Part shown: positions 28,901 through 43,900 of the stretch, piece by piece
Numbering within the stretch: position 1 is the first letter of the stretch
Layout of the letters: every line of letters starts with the position of its first letter
Source: Phoronis australis
Taxonomy: Eukaryota > Phoronida > Phoronidae
Direction of reading: 5' to 3'
Length of the DNA stretch: 62,000 nt
NCBI GenBank assembly: GCA_002633005.1
Contig: NMRA01000402.1
Span: 25,663 to 87,662 of the forward strand
Program-made: the position numbers and the translations under genes
The notes under the pieces: generated by a model
What the model was told of the DNA's origin: nothing
Database searches by the model: none
What the model saw: only the letters and a program-made list of their open reading frames with translations

Positions 28901-31900
28901 CTTGTCAATGACAATGGCGAGAAGGACGAGAATTTTAGCTGTGTCATGCCTGGAGTTTTCGTATGCATCTTACCATATGAGAATTTACATGTATAGACTG
29001 TTCATTACCTACATAATTTTTCACTTGCGATTTTCCATACAATGAACAGACATACATGTACAGTATGCTGAAATAGATGATATTTTTTAGGAAATAAAAC
29101 GCAGAAGAACATTTTAAAAGTCCTGAGACGTGATGACGCTTAGAACCATTCACGTCTGTGAAGTACTTTAAGCATTTTGCTTCCCTTCAACATGAAATCA
29201 CCGTCACTAGTAGACAAAAATATTAGCTAAAATTGGCATTTTTAAATGTCTTTCTGGAAATATTTACGTTTTTGCAACGAATGATATAAAGTTCGAAACG
29301 TCCTTTGGTGACAGCTTTGATTATGCAACCAATAGGGCAAAAGTTTACTGGAAATATTTTTGAACAATTGAACAAAACAAAAGTCGACGACCTCGCGGCC
29401 ATATTGAGTCTTACCAAATAGGAAATGTTTTACGAAACATGGTCATTAAGCCTGTAAACTGTTTCATCATTACTTTGGTAACAACACACTGAGTTGAAAA
29501 ATACACGATTCAGTCTTTGGACCGTTTCACTCACCACTCATGAAGTTGTAGATAATCGGATTGACAGCGCTATTCAAGTAGCAGAGCCAATGAGACACTA
29601 ACGCAATCGATCTGCCAGTCTCTTCGTGTGCAATCTTAACTCCAGCAAACCTACAGATGAGAAAAACCGTTAAGCTAACTTGATGGGCTAGTAGCGTACG
29701 TGCATATCCAATACAGTACGAATGACGTAAGGAGGACCCGAACGTGTGGACACGGGTGCGACGAACGAACAGTTGATTTACATCTAGGTTTATAGCAACC
29801 AGTCGTTGTCTCAGTACAAAACAGACCATAACAATATGTGCAGTATTAGCTAAGATCATGTACATGTAAATTTGCTTGGTTTTCCCATAACATTTTTTAA
29901 AACTGCACAGAAATGTAAGCATGCCTTTTCTTTTATCCCCGATATGAAGCCCATGATCGTAATATGTACACGTACATGTACGTGTTCGGTGACAATTTTT
30001 GCAGAATTTGATGAATATTATATTAAATTAGCCTTTATCCTGCGTGAAAGAATTAGATGAACACGAGTCAGTAACATCTCATAGTAAATTTCTGTATCAG
30101 TATGATCCACTGAAAATGTTCTAAAACAATTATTAATCCTATAAAAAGGCATTAATTTTTGCTAACAAAATGCACCTTAAATGTAAATGAATCATTTTAT
30201 TTAAAGACACAGACGATGTCTCAAACCTTTCCACATCACAATGAAAATTAATTTTCACTTAATCCAGAAATGTCGTTCAAGGCTGTAGCAAGTAAATGGT
30301 GCTTCAAAAACCACCACTTTTGTTCGCATGGCAACCCTTGGGCGGTTCCAAATCAATGACAAGTGACCGATCAAATCCTTTTAATGGCATGGAAATTGTT
30401 ATCGTGGCAAGGTAATGTTTGAGACCAATTAGCATCTCAAAATATTATTATAAGGTTATGGTAAGGTATTCGAGAATGACCTTATCGTGAAATTTGAAAT
30501 CAAGATCAGCACCTAACTGTGGGCGAAGAATGTTTTGAAAACCGCAGCCGTTTTTAATGAAAACAGAGTCGTGTGAACATGGTCTCAGCCGTTATTTGCG
30601 CAGAATGGCATGGCATTATATTCGGGTCGTTGCATTTTCAGATGTTCCCAAAATGCAACATTTGGCCTATAAGATCATGGATTTATACATACGGTAAGAG
30701 CTTATGTTTAGGTCGCAATCTCCCGAATGGAACACACGTTTAAAATTTCAAAGTGAAGTGATGAAGTTGAATCAATCCGTTTTGAGACAAGGATTTTAAA
30801 AAGTGTTCTCTCACCGTAGACCGAAAAATATACGCAGATATTTATCATTTTCTCATAACTTTTCTGATGGACACATCAGTGAGTGCATGTATGAATATGT
30901 TCATTTCCAGAATTTCTTTGAAATGAAGAACAAAAAAACAGAAGGTAGGCTAGTAATTTCAAGCAGTTCTTATCTTTTATTTAAGTTCAGATCGACGACT
31001 AAAAAACTGCCTACGCATTTTCTGTTGCTTACTGTGGCTCAATGCAAAGATTGCATTCGAGTTTTTGGTATCTCTGTTCCTGCATTCAATACTAAAACAT
31101 GAGTCAAACATTTAAACAGTTATGTAAATTAAAATTTAACCTGAATATATTTATCAGATGGACTGGTAGGTAGCAAACAGCGAACATAACCACTATGGTG
31201 ATAAGCATTTTGGCTACATTTCGCCTCGCTTTCAGTTGCTTCTCCTGATTAGCAGACGGTGATGATGCACTGCTGCCTCGGTTGATGCCTTTTAACTGTC
31301 CTTTGGAGTTCGAAACCCTTTCCTCTGTCAAAGACAAACATTTGAAACATCAAGAATGTAAAAAAGATGCCCTAAAAGCACAGAATGTGCAAAAATTGTT
31401 GTGCGATTAAAAGTTGAGACACTGGGGCGTTTCCTACGCTTTTGACGGCATGTTGGTGCTTATGAAGCTTCTCCGTATACTTCAAAAGTGTTACTTTTGT
31501 CTAAAAAGCGCAGGTTTAAACAGTACACACCATGGATTTTTACACATTTTTAATTAACGGTTGCCACAGACTAAATGTATGACGTAAAATTTAGCTAAAC
31601 CCATGTTTATTTTGTGTAATTAGCTCGAAATTTTGATTTTTCTTTCAATTTTGCCAATTTTCAGATTTACCGCCATGTGACGTCATGGGTTGAACACAAG
31701 AGATCAGTGACTAGCATTGAACAATGGCGGAGAGCAGGGAATTTGAAAGCGACGACGATTATGAGCAAGAATTGAACGAATACTATAAAGAGACGTACGG
31801 GAATAGTGGCCAGGATGAGGAAATGGGGTTGCACGAAACCGAGAACAAGTTTAATGTGCTTCCGGCTGCGTACTTTTCTACTTTGAGCCTTACGAACTGG

Positions 31901-34900
31901 ATCCTCCAGCGAGAGAAGCGGCCTCGGGCTCGGCGAGTCAACCCAGTCATTCAACAGATGATCCTGAATTAAGAGCTGATGTTTCTGAATGATAAATATT
32001 GTCCTTTATTGAACCAGGCCTTCATCGTAACGTCTCCTGTGACTGGAGTCGAAACACGAGTCCTCAAAGTGGGCAGAACACAGAGTGGCCCCGCACCGAA
32101 TTGCTTGGTCCACGATGACGTCCCACACCCTCGTTCGGCGCACGAAGCGATGCCACTTCTGCGCAACTTTGGTGTCCTTCGGAACACCGAGACGTTCTCC
32201 GCCTCAGTGGCTGCTGTTGCTGCAGCCTCCGGAAACACATCTTTTGATCCCTCTACGAACCTTTTCGACGCTAAATGTACTTTGCTTTCTCTTCACTCTA
32301 TACACTTTGTCTCTGATCCGAACAGTATGGCGAACGACTTGGGTTCAACCCATGACGTTGTACATAATTATTATTTTTTCAATTTTTGCGTGTTTCTTTA
32401 TAAGCTGTGCACTAAAGGCACTGAAATCTAGTAAGATACAATAATAAAATTTATTTTGAGGCACTAGAGTCATGTTGTGTACACTTTAAAGCACTGTTGT
32501 TAAAATGTGTTTCAGCGTACTAAACTGGTAAAGCCAAAGGCCTTGGTCTGAGCAAATGACTGGTAGATAACAGCGAGAAAATGCGTCATTTAATACAATC
32601 AGTAAAAACTAATTATTTTGTTTCATAGCCTTGTTCATAGCTTATAACTTCAGGAAGTTTATCCACGTGCCACAATAATCCCTATAGTAAAATGGACGAT
32701 GGCCCTTTAACTAACCATGCAGAATGGCAAAGCAGAAATTATTTCAAATACCCATTTCAATTGAAAACGTTTTCAAAGTACAAGTGCTTCCCAGAGGGTG
32801 TGTTTATTTATCTTGTTAAGCTTTTTGGCGCAGAACTTTCTAATTTCCTCAATCTTTTTGGAATTAAAATACCTTGGGCTGTACATGTAGTTGCTTTAGG
32901 AAATTGTTTTACAAAGAGACTGCATAAGTGTAAATTCAAATACATAGATCCAGATTGTCAAAACGCGCGAGCAAGCTGAGCAGAAGCCATTTCCCAGAGT
33001 AGTTTGAAGCCTGGTCCTGAATATCCACCAGCTAGAGTACGGTTTGGGTAAAACTTGGGCAATTTAAACGAAGTTTCCTTTTTTAGTCCGCACAATTTAA
33101 AGTTGCTGAACTGTCGCTATGAAATTTATGTCAATTTTTTTACATCCAACCGTGGTATACGACCGTTAAAGAGGCATGGAACGCAAAAGCACGTCAAAAT
33201 TATCTTTTATATTTTAAACAAATCCTGACGAAAGTGTTATCTCGCAACGTGTACTACAGTTATTCACTTTCACATGTGAGTGAATGAATTCCACGAAAAA
33301 ACAAAAAATCGGGATTTTTTTAAATACGCGCGAAGTGAGAAATCTGTTCTCACCACAGAGTGTCTAGTCTTCATCCCACTTATGATAAACGCGCGCATGC
33401 GCTCACAGTCATTCGACAAACAGGTCAGTGACAAGCCTATAACAGCATGTGTGATCGTACTCCGAATTTGAGGACAACACCACAGCATGAGGCAAGACAG
33501 TGAAGCAGGAGATTTCCCCAAGAGTATTCCAAGTGCACTTTAGAGTATATCTGAATATAGCGATACCTTTGTAACTAATTTTAAACATCAATTGCCCCTT
33601 AATCGGCTTCTGCTTGAAGTCGACATTGTTTTGTTTACATCAAATGTCAGAGGTCATATTTTCAGGGAAATTGTCCTAAGTCTACATGTATGTCTTGCTG
33701 TTATACCAAATGAAGAGACGTGCTTTGCCTTGTGGGAGAAAAATCAGAGAAACGAGTAGTTGAGATATCGTTTTATTTAAATTTGAAGCTAAAAAAATTA
33801 TTTTAACATCAACAGAAATTCAAAATCTTCTCGAACAAACCGTAAAATGTCTGGTGAACATATTGAATTCTGTTTCAATTGGCATTAGACTGTTTTTCGC
33901 TTCCCAGGCTTCGTTAAAAGAAAGAACATCTGATGAACGCCATTTGCTTACACCATTATCCAGCGTAGATTTGAAACTACACCCTCGTGACACGAGCACG
34001 CGTCTGCACATTTTTGGTTTGGTAAAGTGATCTCTTTTCGAATATGATGACAATATTGCTGAAGAAAAACTTCCTCAGAAACTCGGCTCGCTGGTAATAA
34101 AGTACTAAAAAACGAAGTATAACCATTTCTGGTAAATTTTTGGGAACTGTGGGCAAACTTTTGAAAAAAGAATTGTGTATTGACGAATAGGCAAAGAGAG
34201 AAGTTGGCCAACAGACAGCACTCTATTTGATGGCGCTCAAAGTTTGACGCATATGATCGCTCCACAAATTTAACCGCAGAATAACGGACGCGCCGCTAAA
34301 AGTACAAGTCTACTCAAGGAAGAGTGTAGCTTTCAACTACATAGTTTTTGCGTCAGATTTAATTGTTCTCACTTTTTACCCAGATCGAACCACAGCTGCA
34401 GATTTATACAGCTTTGCAACAAAGCTAGTAGATCCCGAATTAACATTAGCCATTTTAATCTACATGTAAGTGAAAGACAAGAGTATTAGTGCAGTGACGA
34501 ATACGTTCAGCTAAGTATAAATTGAAGTGCACGCAAAGTTCGATCGTTCGACACTATTAAACATTGTCGACAGTACAGAGAGTACATGTAAGCCTACGTA
34601 CAGAAAGCACGCGTATTCAGGGACCGATTTAGGAATTTCGAATTAGAGGGACAAGGTTCGGTGAAGTGTACCCGACGTCAACATGCAAAAGACTATGCGT
34701 ATTCATGTGGATTATGGAATTTTGTTCCCTCACTTGTCGACTTTTTAAACGTCCAGTTTTGACTTACTTGAAAAATTGAGAGAATTTTAAGTGGCGCAGT
34801 GCACCCGTTACTAGTGTAAAACAGAAACCATCTTTATCCAAGAGGACCCAATGATATTCATTGTTTAGTTTTCAAACCTTGTTGCAAAATTTTAAACCTA

Positions 34901-37900
34901 ATTACGTCTTTGACTATTTCAGAAATTCAAATATTCCGTGCCGATGCACTGAAGTTTCACTTAAGTATCACGGCCATGTGAGGCCACAAATTTTCACCAC
35001 TACACAAACCTGTCACAACCTACAATTTGTGACATTTTATACAAACCTGCGAACCACCAACTGTTGCACCCCTTGAGTGGTCGTGAATGGCTACAAATAC
35101 AATGTAGGTTATACCTACCTTACTCATTTCCTTTGACATGCACCACCAGTGCCTTCCACAGCGAGTTAATCTTTCAGACGAAGGAAAAGGAAACTCGCGG
35201 CCATGGATGCTATCAGTATGTCCCCTACAAGTGCTGGGGCCCTTAAATACGGCAGGATATATACTTGCAAAAAATGGGAAACAAGCAGCAATTGATTCTA
35301 GCATTAGGCTCCTCTCCGTCCCAATTTTTCATGATACGCAATTTCAAAAAACGGAAAACAGAGAGCGAGAGGTGACCTTTATATCTATTGCTGAAGAAGG
35401 GTCCCTGGAAATACATGTGCACGTAAAGTTTGCACTTCCTACAAACATTGTTTCTTGAATTTGAAAATGAAACTAGTGCTTTCCGTTGTCAAAAACAAGG
35501 CCGACGTTATAACGGTAAGTGGCCAAAATCAAAACTTTTTAAAGATGCTTTAATCAGTCTAGGTCTGGAAATCTGTGCCTAAAACTTTTTCTCGGAATTG
35601 TCGGAGTTTGTTGATTGAGAACACGTTTTCAGGAGCATTTGGATGATCTACACTGTATACCGCAAAAATGGTGCCCTTTAACAAACATATCCGTGCCAAT
35701 CCTCCCAAGGCACTGTTAGTTACCAGAACATATCTTTCGGTTTCAATTTTAACACTATAATATGAACAAGGACGGACACTACTCACTGGTAGACAGTTGG
35801 GATTAAAATATGTTTCTTAATGCGGAGGAAAATCTTGTTCACCAAAATGGCAGGAGAATCACCGGCTATTATAGCTTGGGGTGGCTGAATTTTATAAAGC
35901 GTTGCATGGAGTTCAGAAAATGCAGGGTTTCGAATTTACAAAAAAATGACATTGTGACCAATTGCTGCATGTGATACGCGTGTCTGGTGCCGTTGGATTA
36001 AACTTCTTTTCTCTGTTGATTGAATACACTAACACTCATTGAGTGGTCTGTAAACTACAAAAACTCATTTCTAACCCCGATTGAAGTGAAATGGCGCATG
36101 CGCAATGATACCGGACCAAGCGAATTGGGCTAGTTGGTTGAAGGACGAGAAAATACATTTGTTGGCTAACCTTGAACTTTTGCAATAGAATTATAGTTCT
36201 CAGAATGTTACACCACGCAGAATGATTCCTAGTCTAATAATTTCGTTGTCGCGCCATTGACCACATATAAAATGTGTTTGACACCCACAGAACTAATAAA
36301 AAAGGAAATCATGACTAAACGATTTTCGCATGTACTATCACCGATCACCACCCACTTATTGAAGAAACAACACTTTTCTAATTAGTGAAAATGAAAAAAA
36401 AACAACAATGTGATTAACGACTGAGGTCTACTTGGAACAAATATTTGTGTTATTTACCTGAACTGCCTGCTAAACCAGGTATTGAGTTTCCCCACAGACT
36501 ATGCGCTATCCGAGTATAGCAGTAGGCCATCAGCACCAGCGGGAGAAAGAAAAGCAAGACAGTTAGCGTCACGTGGAAGGCGGCTTGGTTCTCCTCATCC
36601 CACGTCTCGGACCACGTGGGGATGCACCAGGTTAACAGCAGAGTCCCGTTGGATTTGGGCATGGTCACATCGAGGACTACGAGATCGGTTACGTGAATAC
36701 ACATTGGTATTAGCCAGATAATGCAGCCGATCATCAGATTCCTACCCTTTGAAGCACCACTCTTGAACTTGAGCGGATGACAGATGGCGTTAAAGCGGTC
36801 CAGGGAGATGAAACTCAACGTCAGTACAGATACGTCCACAGATATCGCCTGTAAGCCATCGTATACCTTATTTAAATTCAAACGAAAACAAAATATACAA
36901 AGAACATACTATACTTGTACAGGTAGAGCTGTACCTGACATTAAGGACCGTTGTGCATTTTTGGCATCTACTATAAACAGGTTATTATTTAGATGACTTA
37001 TTATTATTAAAATGACATAAGTAAAAAGTTATTTTTCGAACCTATTATTAATATAGGGGCCCCAATCGAAGACATTCACGAGCGGAGGTCACCTACATTA
37101 ACATATGAGAAACCCGCTTTATGGGTCTCCGTTTATTAATATAAGCTGGCCTGTTTTTTGGCCGCCTTCAGATGAGGTCCCCCTATATTAATAAAAGAAG
37201 GCATCGCTTTGGCCACTTTCAGAGGTCACCCTCATGTAAATATAGGGGATCTCACCTTTGACGCTCGAAAATAAATTTCTTGTCTGTGTCAGTCAGAAGA
37301 AAAGGTCCTTTAAAATGATAAGCTGTTCATACTATGCAGGTGTATATTATATGATGACAAATTATTTTACATTGTTGTTGAATGGTTTTCCAAATTGGAA
37401 TGAGTGTCCTTGTATTGCAGGGCCATAGGAAGCGAGGGGGCCAGGGGGGGGGCACGTGTCCCCCAAAATTTTGCAGGCGTAAGAGTTAAACCGTGGCAAC
37501 CAACATAAGCGAGGGACCATGGATAGTCGAGAAAAGAAGGACTGTGAATACGGATATGAGAGAAAATTCATGAGAACATTTGACAACTCAGTATCAGTGC
37601 ATGGTTTACTCCTTGAGGGCCCTGGTCAGGTATTGTTGTTAGGCCGGGTCTCCGTTTATGCAGCATAGGTCGTCTAAGTGCTCTTGAAAACGTACATTAC
37701 ATTTAATCATTCATACAAGTATTTCAAAAAATGGAGAAAATTGTAAATTCAATAAGACAATTTTTAATGCAAAACTATGTTTTTCCTGAGGTTCCTCTCT
37801 GGCAAAGGATAACACAGACAACTTCTCCTCTATTTTTTCGTTTTTTTTTTCTCGAAATTGTATATCACTTTAGAAAAACTTAATGACCTGATTAATAACA

Positions 37901-40900
37901 TTAACTGCTGCGCATTTCCTGATCTTTGAAAATATAGATCTTTTCATATTTAGAGGCCCAGCCCTCTAAGGGGACCATTGATGACATTCAAGTGGCCACC
38001 CTCTTCGTGTATTTATTGACAAGTTCTTAAGGGGCCGGTCACGGAGAGAGGGACCAATATTGGAATTGATTTCCACTATCTTCCTGTTTTTTTGAAATTG
38101 TACAACCGGCTTTCACGTTGAGGAACTCACTTCTTGCAGGGTCACACGACGGTGGAATGAACTGTCACTCTTTTCCAAACCTAATGATGTTTAGCCTTTC
38201 ATTTTAAGTTATCCCATTTCAAACGGGACCCTCTTCCCGTGAGGCGGTTCGGGGGAATTGTGCCTTTGTCCCTCTATACATGTAAATCCAACATTTCCAA
38301 GTATTCAAGAGGGCAAGTTGATATTCCAAATTCATCAAAAAACACAAAACATTCGTGCACAGCACAGCAGTATCAAGACAATCGATCCAAACAACCAAAA
38401 CATGTGAAAAATACAATAGGATTGATCGCCATCGAAAGGGATGAATTTTGAAGAACACCACTATTTGTGAATTACATAAAAGTACTATTTCCGATGGTTA
38501 GTTCTAAAATAATGTTATTTTCCAAAGTATCACCAGAATGGCATAGCTTTTGAAGATCATTACCAGGAGTTTTTTGTAAGGAATTCGAACATGTCGAAAA
38601 TACTGTCCTGGCTTTTATAAGCATGTGCATGTCGCATTGGGGTACTCATTCAGAGTTACCTATAACATTCTGTTTTGATAAACAAAGTCGTTGGTTTCTG
38701 TCTTTAGATGTTTATGTACAGGTAACTTCGAAAATCGACAGATTCATAGATTAGCTTTGACAGTTAGAAGCTAGTCGTGTAAGAATTGAAGTTGTTTCAG
38801 TGAATTTAAATGTAGCTTGAAGTTGGAAAGACTTTATAATCCGATCCCCAAATAGTAAAGTACACTGAGACTATGATTGCCTATTTAAAAATAAATAACT
38901 CTCAAAGACATTGATGAAATTCGGACAGTTCCCAAAAATAAACTCACAAATCAAATGACAATAAATGCATAACTGTTTTTACTTACGTACATGTAGGTAC
39001 GACATTTGTCTTTTAAAGTCACAAACAGAAGATTAAAAATGAACTGAGTCATTAAATCAAGGATAAACGCGTTGCTCCTGGAATCGATTATTGGTTTCTT
39101 ATTTACATGTTTATGTGTTTACGAAAATCGGCTGTTTAATCGATGAATTTTTGACAATTAGAAGCTAAACTTGTGAGAAATTATTATGCTTCACTGAACT
39201 TAGTTGCAGGCCGACATTAGGAAAATTTGATCTATCATCAGATCTCCAAAAATAAAGTAATTTACTATACTAAACGATTTTTGTCTATCTGAAATAAGTA
39301 TCAATGATGTCGGACAGCTCTAAAAAGTGCCCCAAAATGTTATCACAATTCAAATGACAATAAAATGTTTATTGAGTTAGGAATTATATTAGCGGCTTAA
39401 ATACAAAAACTGTCGTTTGAAAAAGAAATTTAATCCTTAAATAAATAAAATTAAACACATTGATCATTTATTTGTTGTCTTTGCACTTCCTCGATGTTTT
39501 TAATTTCCAGTAGTGTTGCCCATTGAGATCATGTTTTTCAAAACTGAATCGTTTGCTTGCATTTCCCATGCATACTAAACAAACGGAGCACGTCATGACT
39601 GACGCACCCACGAAATTATGTGCAACCATGCAGTAGGCCCACGCAGAATCTTAGTGATCCGGGAACTCAATTTCAACTACAGGCGTTGAAGTGTGTATTA
39701 TATTTTTGACACACTCTGCATCATTTTCCCTAGCCACAAGAAACTGGACTACCGGCCGTGTTTCAGCAAGGAATTTTCATTGAAACAGCCCCAAAGGCAC
39801 TATACCAGGGATCAGCGTTCGAAATACACGCTCGCCCGGTAGCACGGAGCCAGAGGATTTGCGGCCGGGCCAGTAAACTTTCACATATAGGCCCAAGGTG
39901 GTTGTGATCTCATATTATGGCCAGCACATTTATTTGCTGAAGCTCGAACACCACCAGGGACTTCACATTTTCAAAAAAATCCTTTAAATAATAAAAAAAG
40001 ATTTTTTTCCGAAACTGTATAATAATAAAACGAATCTTTAACTTAAAACGAAGTATGAACAAAGTTGCCCGTCTCAAGTGAATCATAGTTGAGCTAACCA
40101 ACGGCTACCTTTAGTTCAACGAATTTCGTTTCTAACACTCTTAGGTCTCAGCTACAGTTACTAGAGGCAGCTCTCAGTAATCCCTCAGTGCGCTGGCCCT
40201 AGACCCATTCTTTAACTCTCTGTGAAACCTTGTTCGTTCACGTTTACTCAAATCCTGATGGCTGCATCCTCGGGATTGCACTCCCTCCCCCCCCCCCCCC
40301 CCCCNGCGGACGTGGGGAATTCGGTTTATGGCTGCATGACAGGGAGGGGGTTGGTGGCGGAAAAGGTGGAGAGGGTAGTGTGGCGAAGTCGAATCTCGAC
40401 AACTATCTCGGAGTCCACCCACGTTAGAAAATTTTATAATATAAGAGCTTTATAATTAACATGACACGCCATCACCTGCAACTATTCACCCACCTGCAGA
40501 TATTTCATCAGTTTACACATGGCCGACCCTAGAAACCACGTCAATAGCAAATCCTCCAGAAGGGTTAAGGGTAAACAGAAGACTGTGACGAGTAAATCAG
40601 CGATCGCCAGATTCATAATGAAGCCATTGGTCACGGTTCGCATGTCACGGTTCCTCCATACGGCGATACATACGAGAAGGTTCCCAGATAGACCCACAAC
40701 GAAGACAATAATATAAAGCGTGGCAAAAACGAAGTGGAACCCGTTTAACTGGCTGTACACATATTCTTCGATCATATCTACGTAGTCTGCGTCCGGTACA
40801 CATTCATCGTTGGCATGCGGACATGGCGTGGTGGGTCCAGTGCTATTCTGTATTTCTGTTGTAGTCACCATTATGCGTTTTAACGTCGTTGATCAGGTTT

Positions 40901-43900
40901 CGGTGATTAATAAAAATATAAATATATGACGGAAGTTAATGTTATTCTGAAGTACATATAACCTTCGTACTTTTGCGAAGTGACTTGAAATAAATTCCAC
41001 TCTCCATGGGTTGTGAGAGACTAGACTCCGTTACTAAACAGAAAGAGATCAAATAAACGAGAACCACACGGGTTGAGTCGTCGTTCGGCTTTATTCTCTG
41101 GCCACGGTAATCTCAGATCTCGTGTTCGGAAGATTTAATTAATCGTCGCACGCACCGTTGTTGGTTTTGCGCAGTTGAATCCGTTAGCTGTCGATCAAAC
41201 TTTGACAGTGTGTTGCAAGTACGAGTTCAGCGTTTTTTCTTTGAATTCTGTTCAGTAATTTTCCAGATGAGCGACTTTGGGTTAAGCGCGATTTAATTTT
41301 AATTACCGCCGTGATCTTCTCAAATCTCTTGGGTCCTAGAACGTAATAAAGATGTTATTGCTAGCCGGTAAATGAGAAAGCAATCTGAAAGTTGACATTT
41401 ACCAATAAGCAAATCTTGGAAAACTACATGTAAATAAGACTTCCTATATCATGGCGCCTAAAAACAAAATAAGGGTGCCGGGACGTTACTATACTCAGTT
41501 TTAAGTACGAAATTAACCAACTATAGTCAACAGATTTACCGATGTACCGCTACAAGTTACAGGAAAAACTCCCATGATTTTAACCTTATGGACAAAAGGT
41601 GTGCCTTTGCTTTTACCTGTCTACCAACGCTGTTATCCTTGCTCCGTACCTACAGTCGAGGTGTTCAGACACTTAGGGCAAAGAAATCATGTTCCTAAAG
41701 GTCTGAAGCATAGCAAACAGCATGCGTGCACCCGGGGGGGGGGGTCTCGGGGNNNNNNNNNNNNNNNNNNNNNNNNNNNNNNNNNNNNNNNNNNNNNNNN
41801 NNNNNNNNNNNTAGCGAAATAGGCTTTGGTTGTAGGATCTATTTGCAATATAATGGAGGAAATCGCCTACTCTGAACGGCGTTTTAAGGCCATTTTGACA
41901 AGGGATTGTTGAACTCAAGTTTTAGTTCACTGTTTCTGCCGTCGGTGAAGTCGTTGTAATCTTGTTTTTGTCCTAAATTGAATGGTTATGGTTTCTTGTT
42001 AAGATCGGTGTTTTGATAACTAACACGATAACGTCGACCAGGCTCGAAACGACGAATAAACTGCCAGTCATTAGTGTAGGAAAGATGCCCGAAAGCGTTC
42101 ATACCTTACCCTCGTGGGCTCATGTCCAGAATAATAATAACAGCAACATATTCGTGTCTCGTCGGCGATTAATACTAGGCTGAGCGAAATAAACTAAAAA
42201 GTTTTCAGTGTTGATGCACTTCACATCGTTTTCTCAGGCTTAGTGAGTTTTAAGTGATAGACCATGGGGGGATCCAGGATTCTTTAAAAGAGGGAGATCA
42301 GATCAAGAATTTTAAAAAGGGGTCCAAGCCAACAATTTGAAAATTCTAGATTCGATATCACTAAAATAAAGGGATAGGTAGGAGTCTGGACCCGCTTGAC
42401 CCCTCCTGGATCAGCCGATGTAGATAAGGGCAAAAAACTCAGTTCGTTCGTGTTTTTGAAAATCGAGTGACGTATGGTATGACTTGTAGCTCTACTTAAA
42501 AAAAAATTATCTGAGACGAGCAAACCTGGTGAGGATTTTGTTTTCTACTCATCGTTCGGCAAATCTTGGTGTTTCAAACCTTGCTTGCCCTTGCTTATAT
42601 GCTTTTGAGCACAACTGTTAGAAATTCAAAACACGAGAAAGTGGCTGAAATTTGACGGATCAGGCGGGCATTTTTTAGTTGGTGAGCGCATGCCTCAAAT
42701 TGAGTCGGGACGTTAGTACTGAACCAAACCAACGATGCGCATTTGGGAAATCCTCATGGAATTTTGTCGTCTCGGTGAAAATACGTGGTCGGCACATGCG
42801 GTGTTCCAAAAACGAAAACATTAATGATGTAAATGAAGAAAATTAGATTGGTTACTCTTTCAATGCCATTTTGGCATGATAAAGAACTGAGCTAGAACTG
42901 TACACGTTTTACCAGACGTACGCAGACCTTACATGTGGGCCCACTGCACCTATAACCTGGAACAATTTTTGTTAAAAGCTATTAATAGTTTAAACCGAGT
43001 TGAGGAGCAAGAAAACTTACTCGAGGGCCTAGTAGTATGGTCCAGTGGGACTCGAACCCACGACCTGAAGTAATGAAAGCGGGCACCTATCGCATTAGGC
43101 CACACTGCCTTCTCGGTGCAGGGTAGAGCATACCTTCCAATCAGTAAAATGACAATACGTGTTAGAACAGGTAACAGTGAACTACTCCAGATAGAGGACA
43201 AACTAGTGTCCTTCGCTTGTCCAGCGTGGACTACGGTACATAATGACACCAACTGTACAGGATCCTAAAAAGTATTACGGGCGCTCTTCTGAGTTAAGGC
43301 ATTCATGAAAGAAATATATTAATTATTTGGACATAAATACAAAAGAAATAAAAAGATTTTACACGTAGAGCTTAAAGAATTATGACAAAAAGAAGTTTTG
43401 ACTCCCAGCACCCGCCTAAAATGTATTCAACATGTACCTTATTTTTGCAGCGGCACCTGGTGTTTGAAGCTGCTTACCGACAGTAAGGTCACATCGGGTT
43501 GATCTAAAAGATTGTCAAAAAGCAGCATATATTTTGAATTTTTCCCAATATTCTCGGCAACCACGAGACCATTTGTATCCTCAATTGAATCAAACGTAAG
43601 AAAAGAGTGTCTTTAGTTTCCCGTTAAAAACGATCAACAAAATTCTTGAAATTTTGGAGTTACACGTGTGATCCAGTATATGTAATTATCCACCAATTTT
43701 ACACCATTCTTTTAATGTCGAACACCTAGAAGTAACATTTCAGGCACTGCAAATACAGAAAGAGAAAGGTCTATTCAGGACTGAGAATTTTCAGTCCTGG
43801 CAGATTTTGACCAATTTTACCCGAGATTGTCACCCACTGTGTTTAAATGGCTCGTTTGTATATTGTATGAATGTACTATTGTGAGTAAAAATGGTCTTAA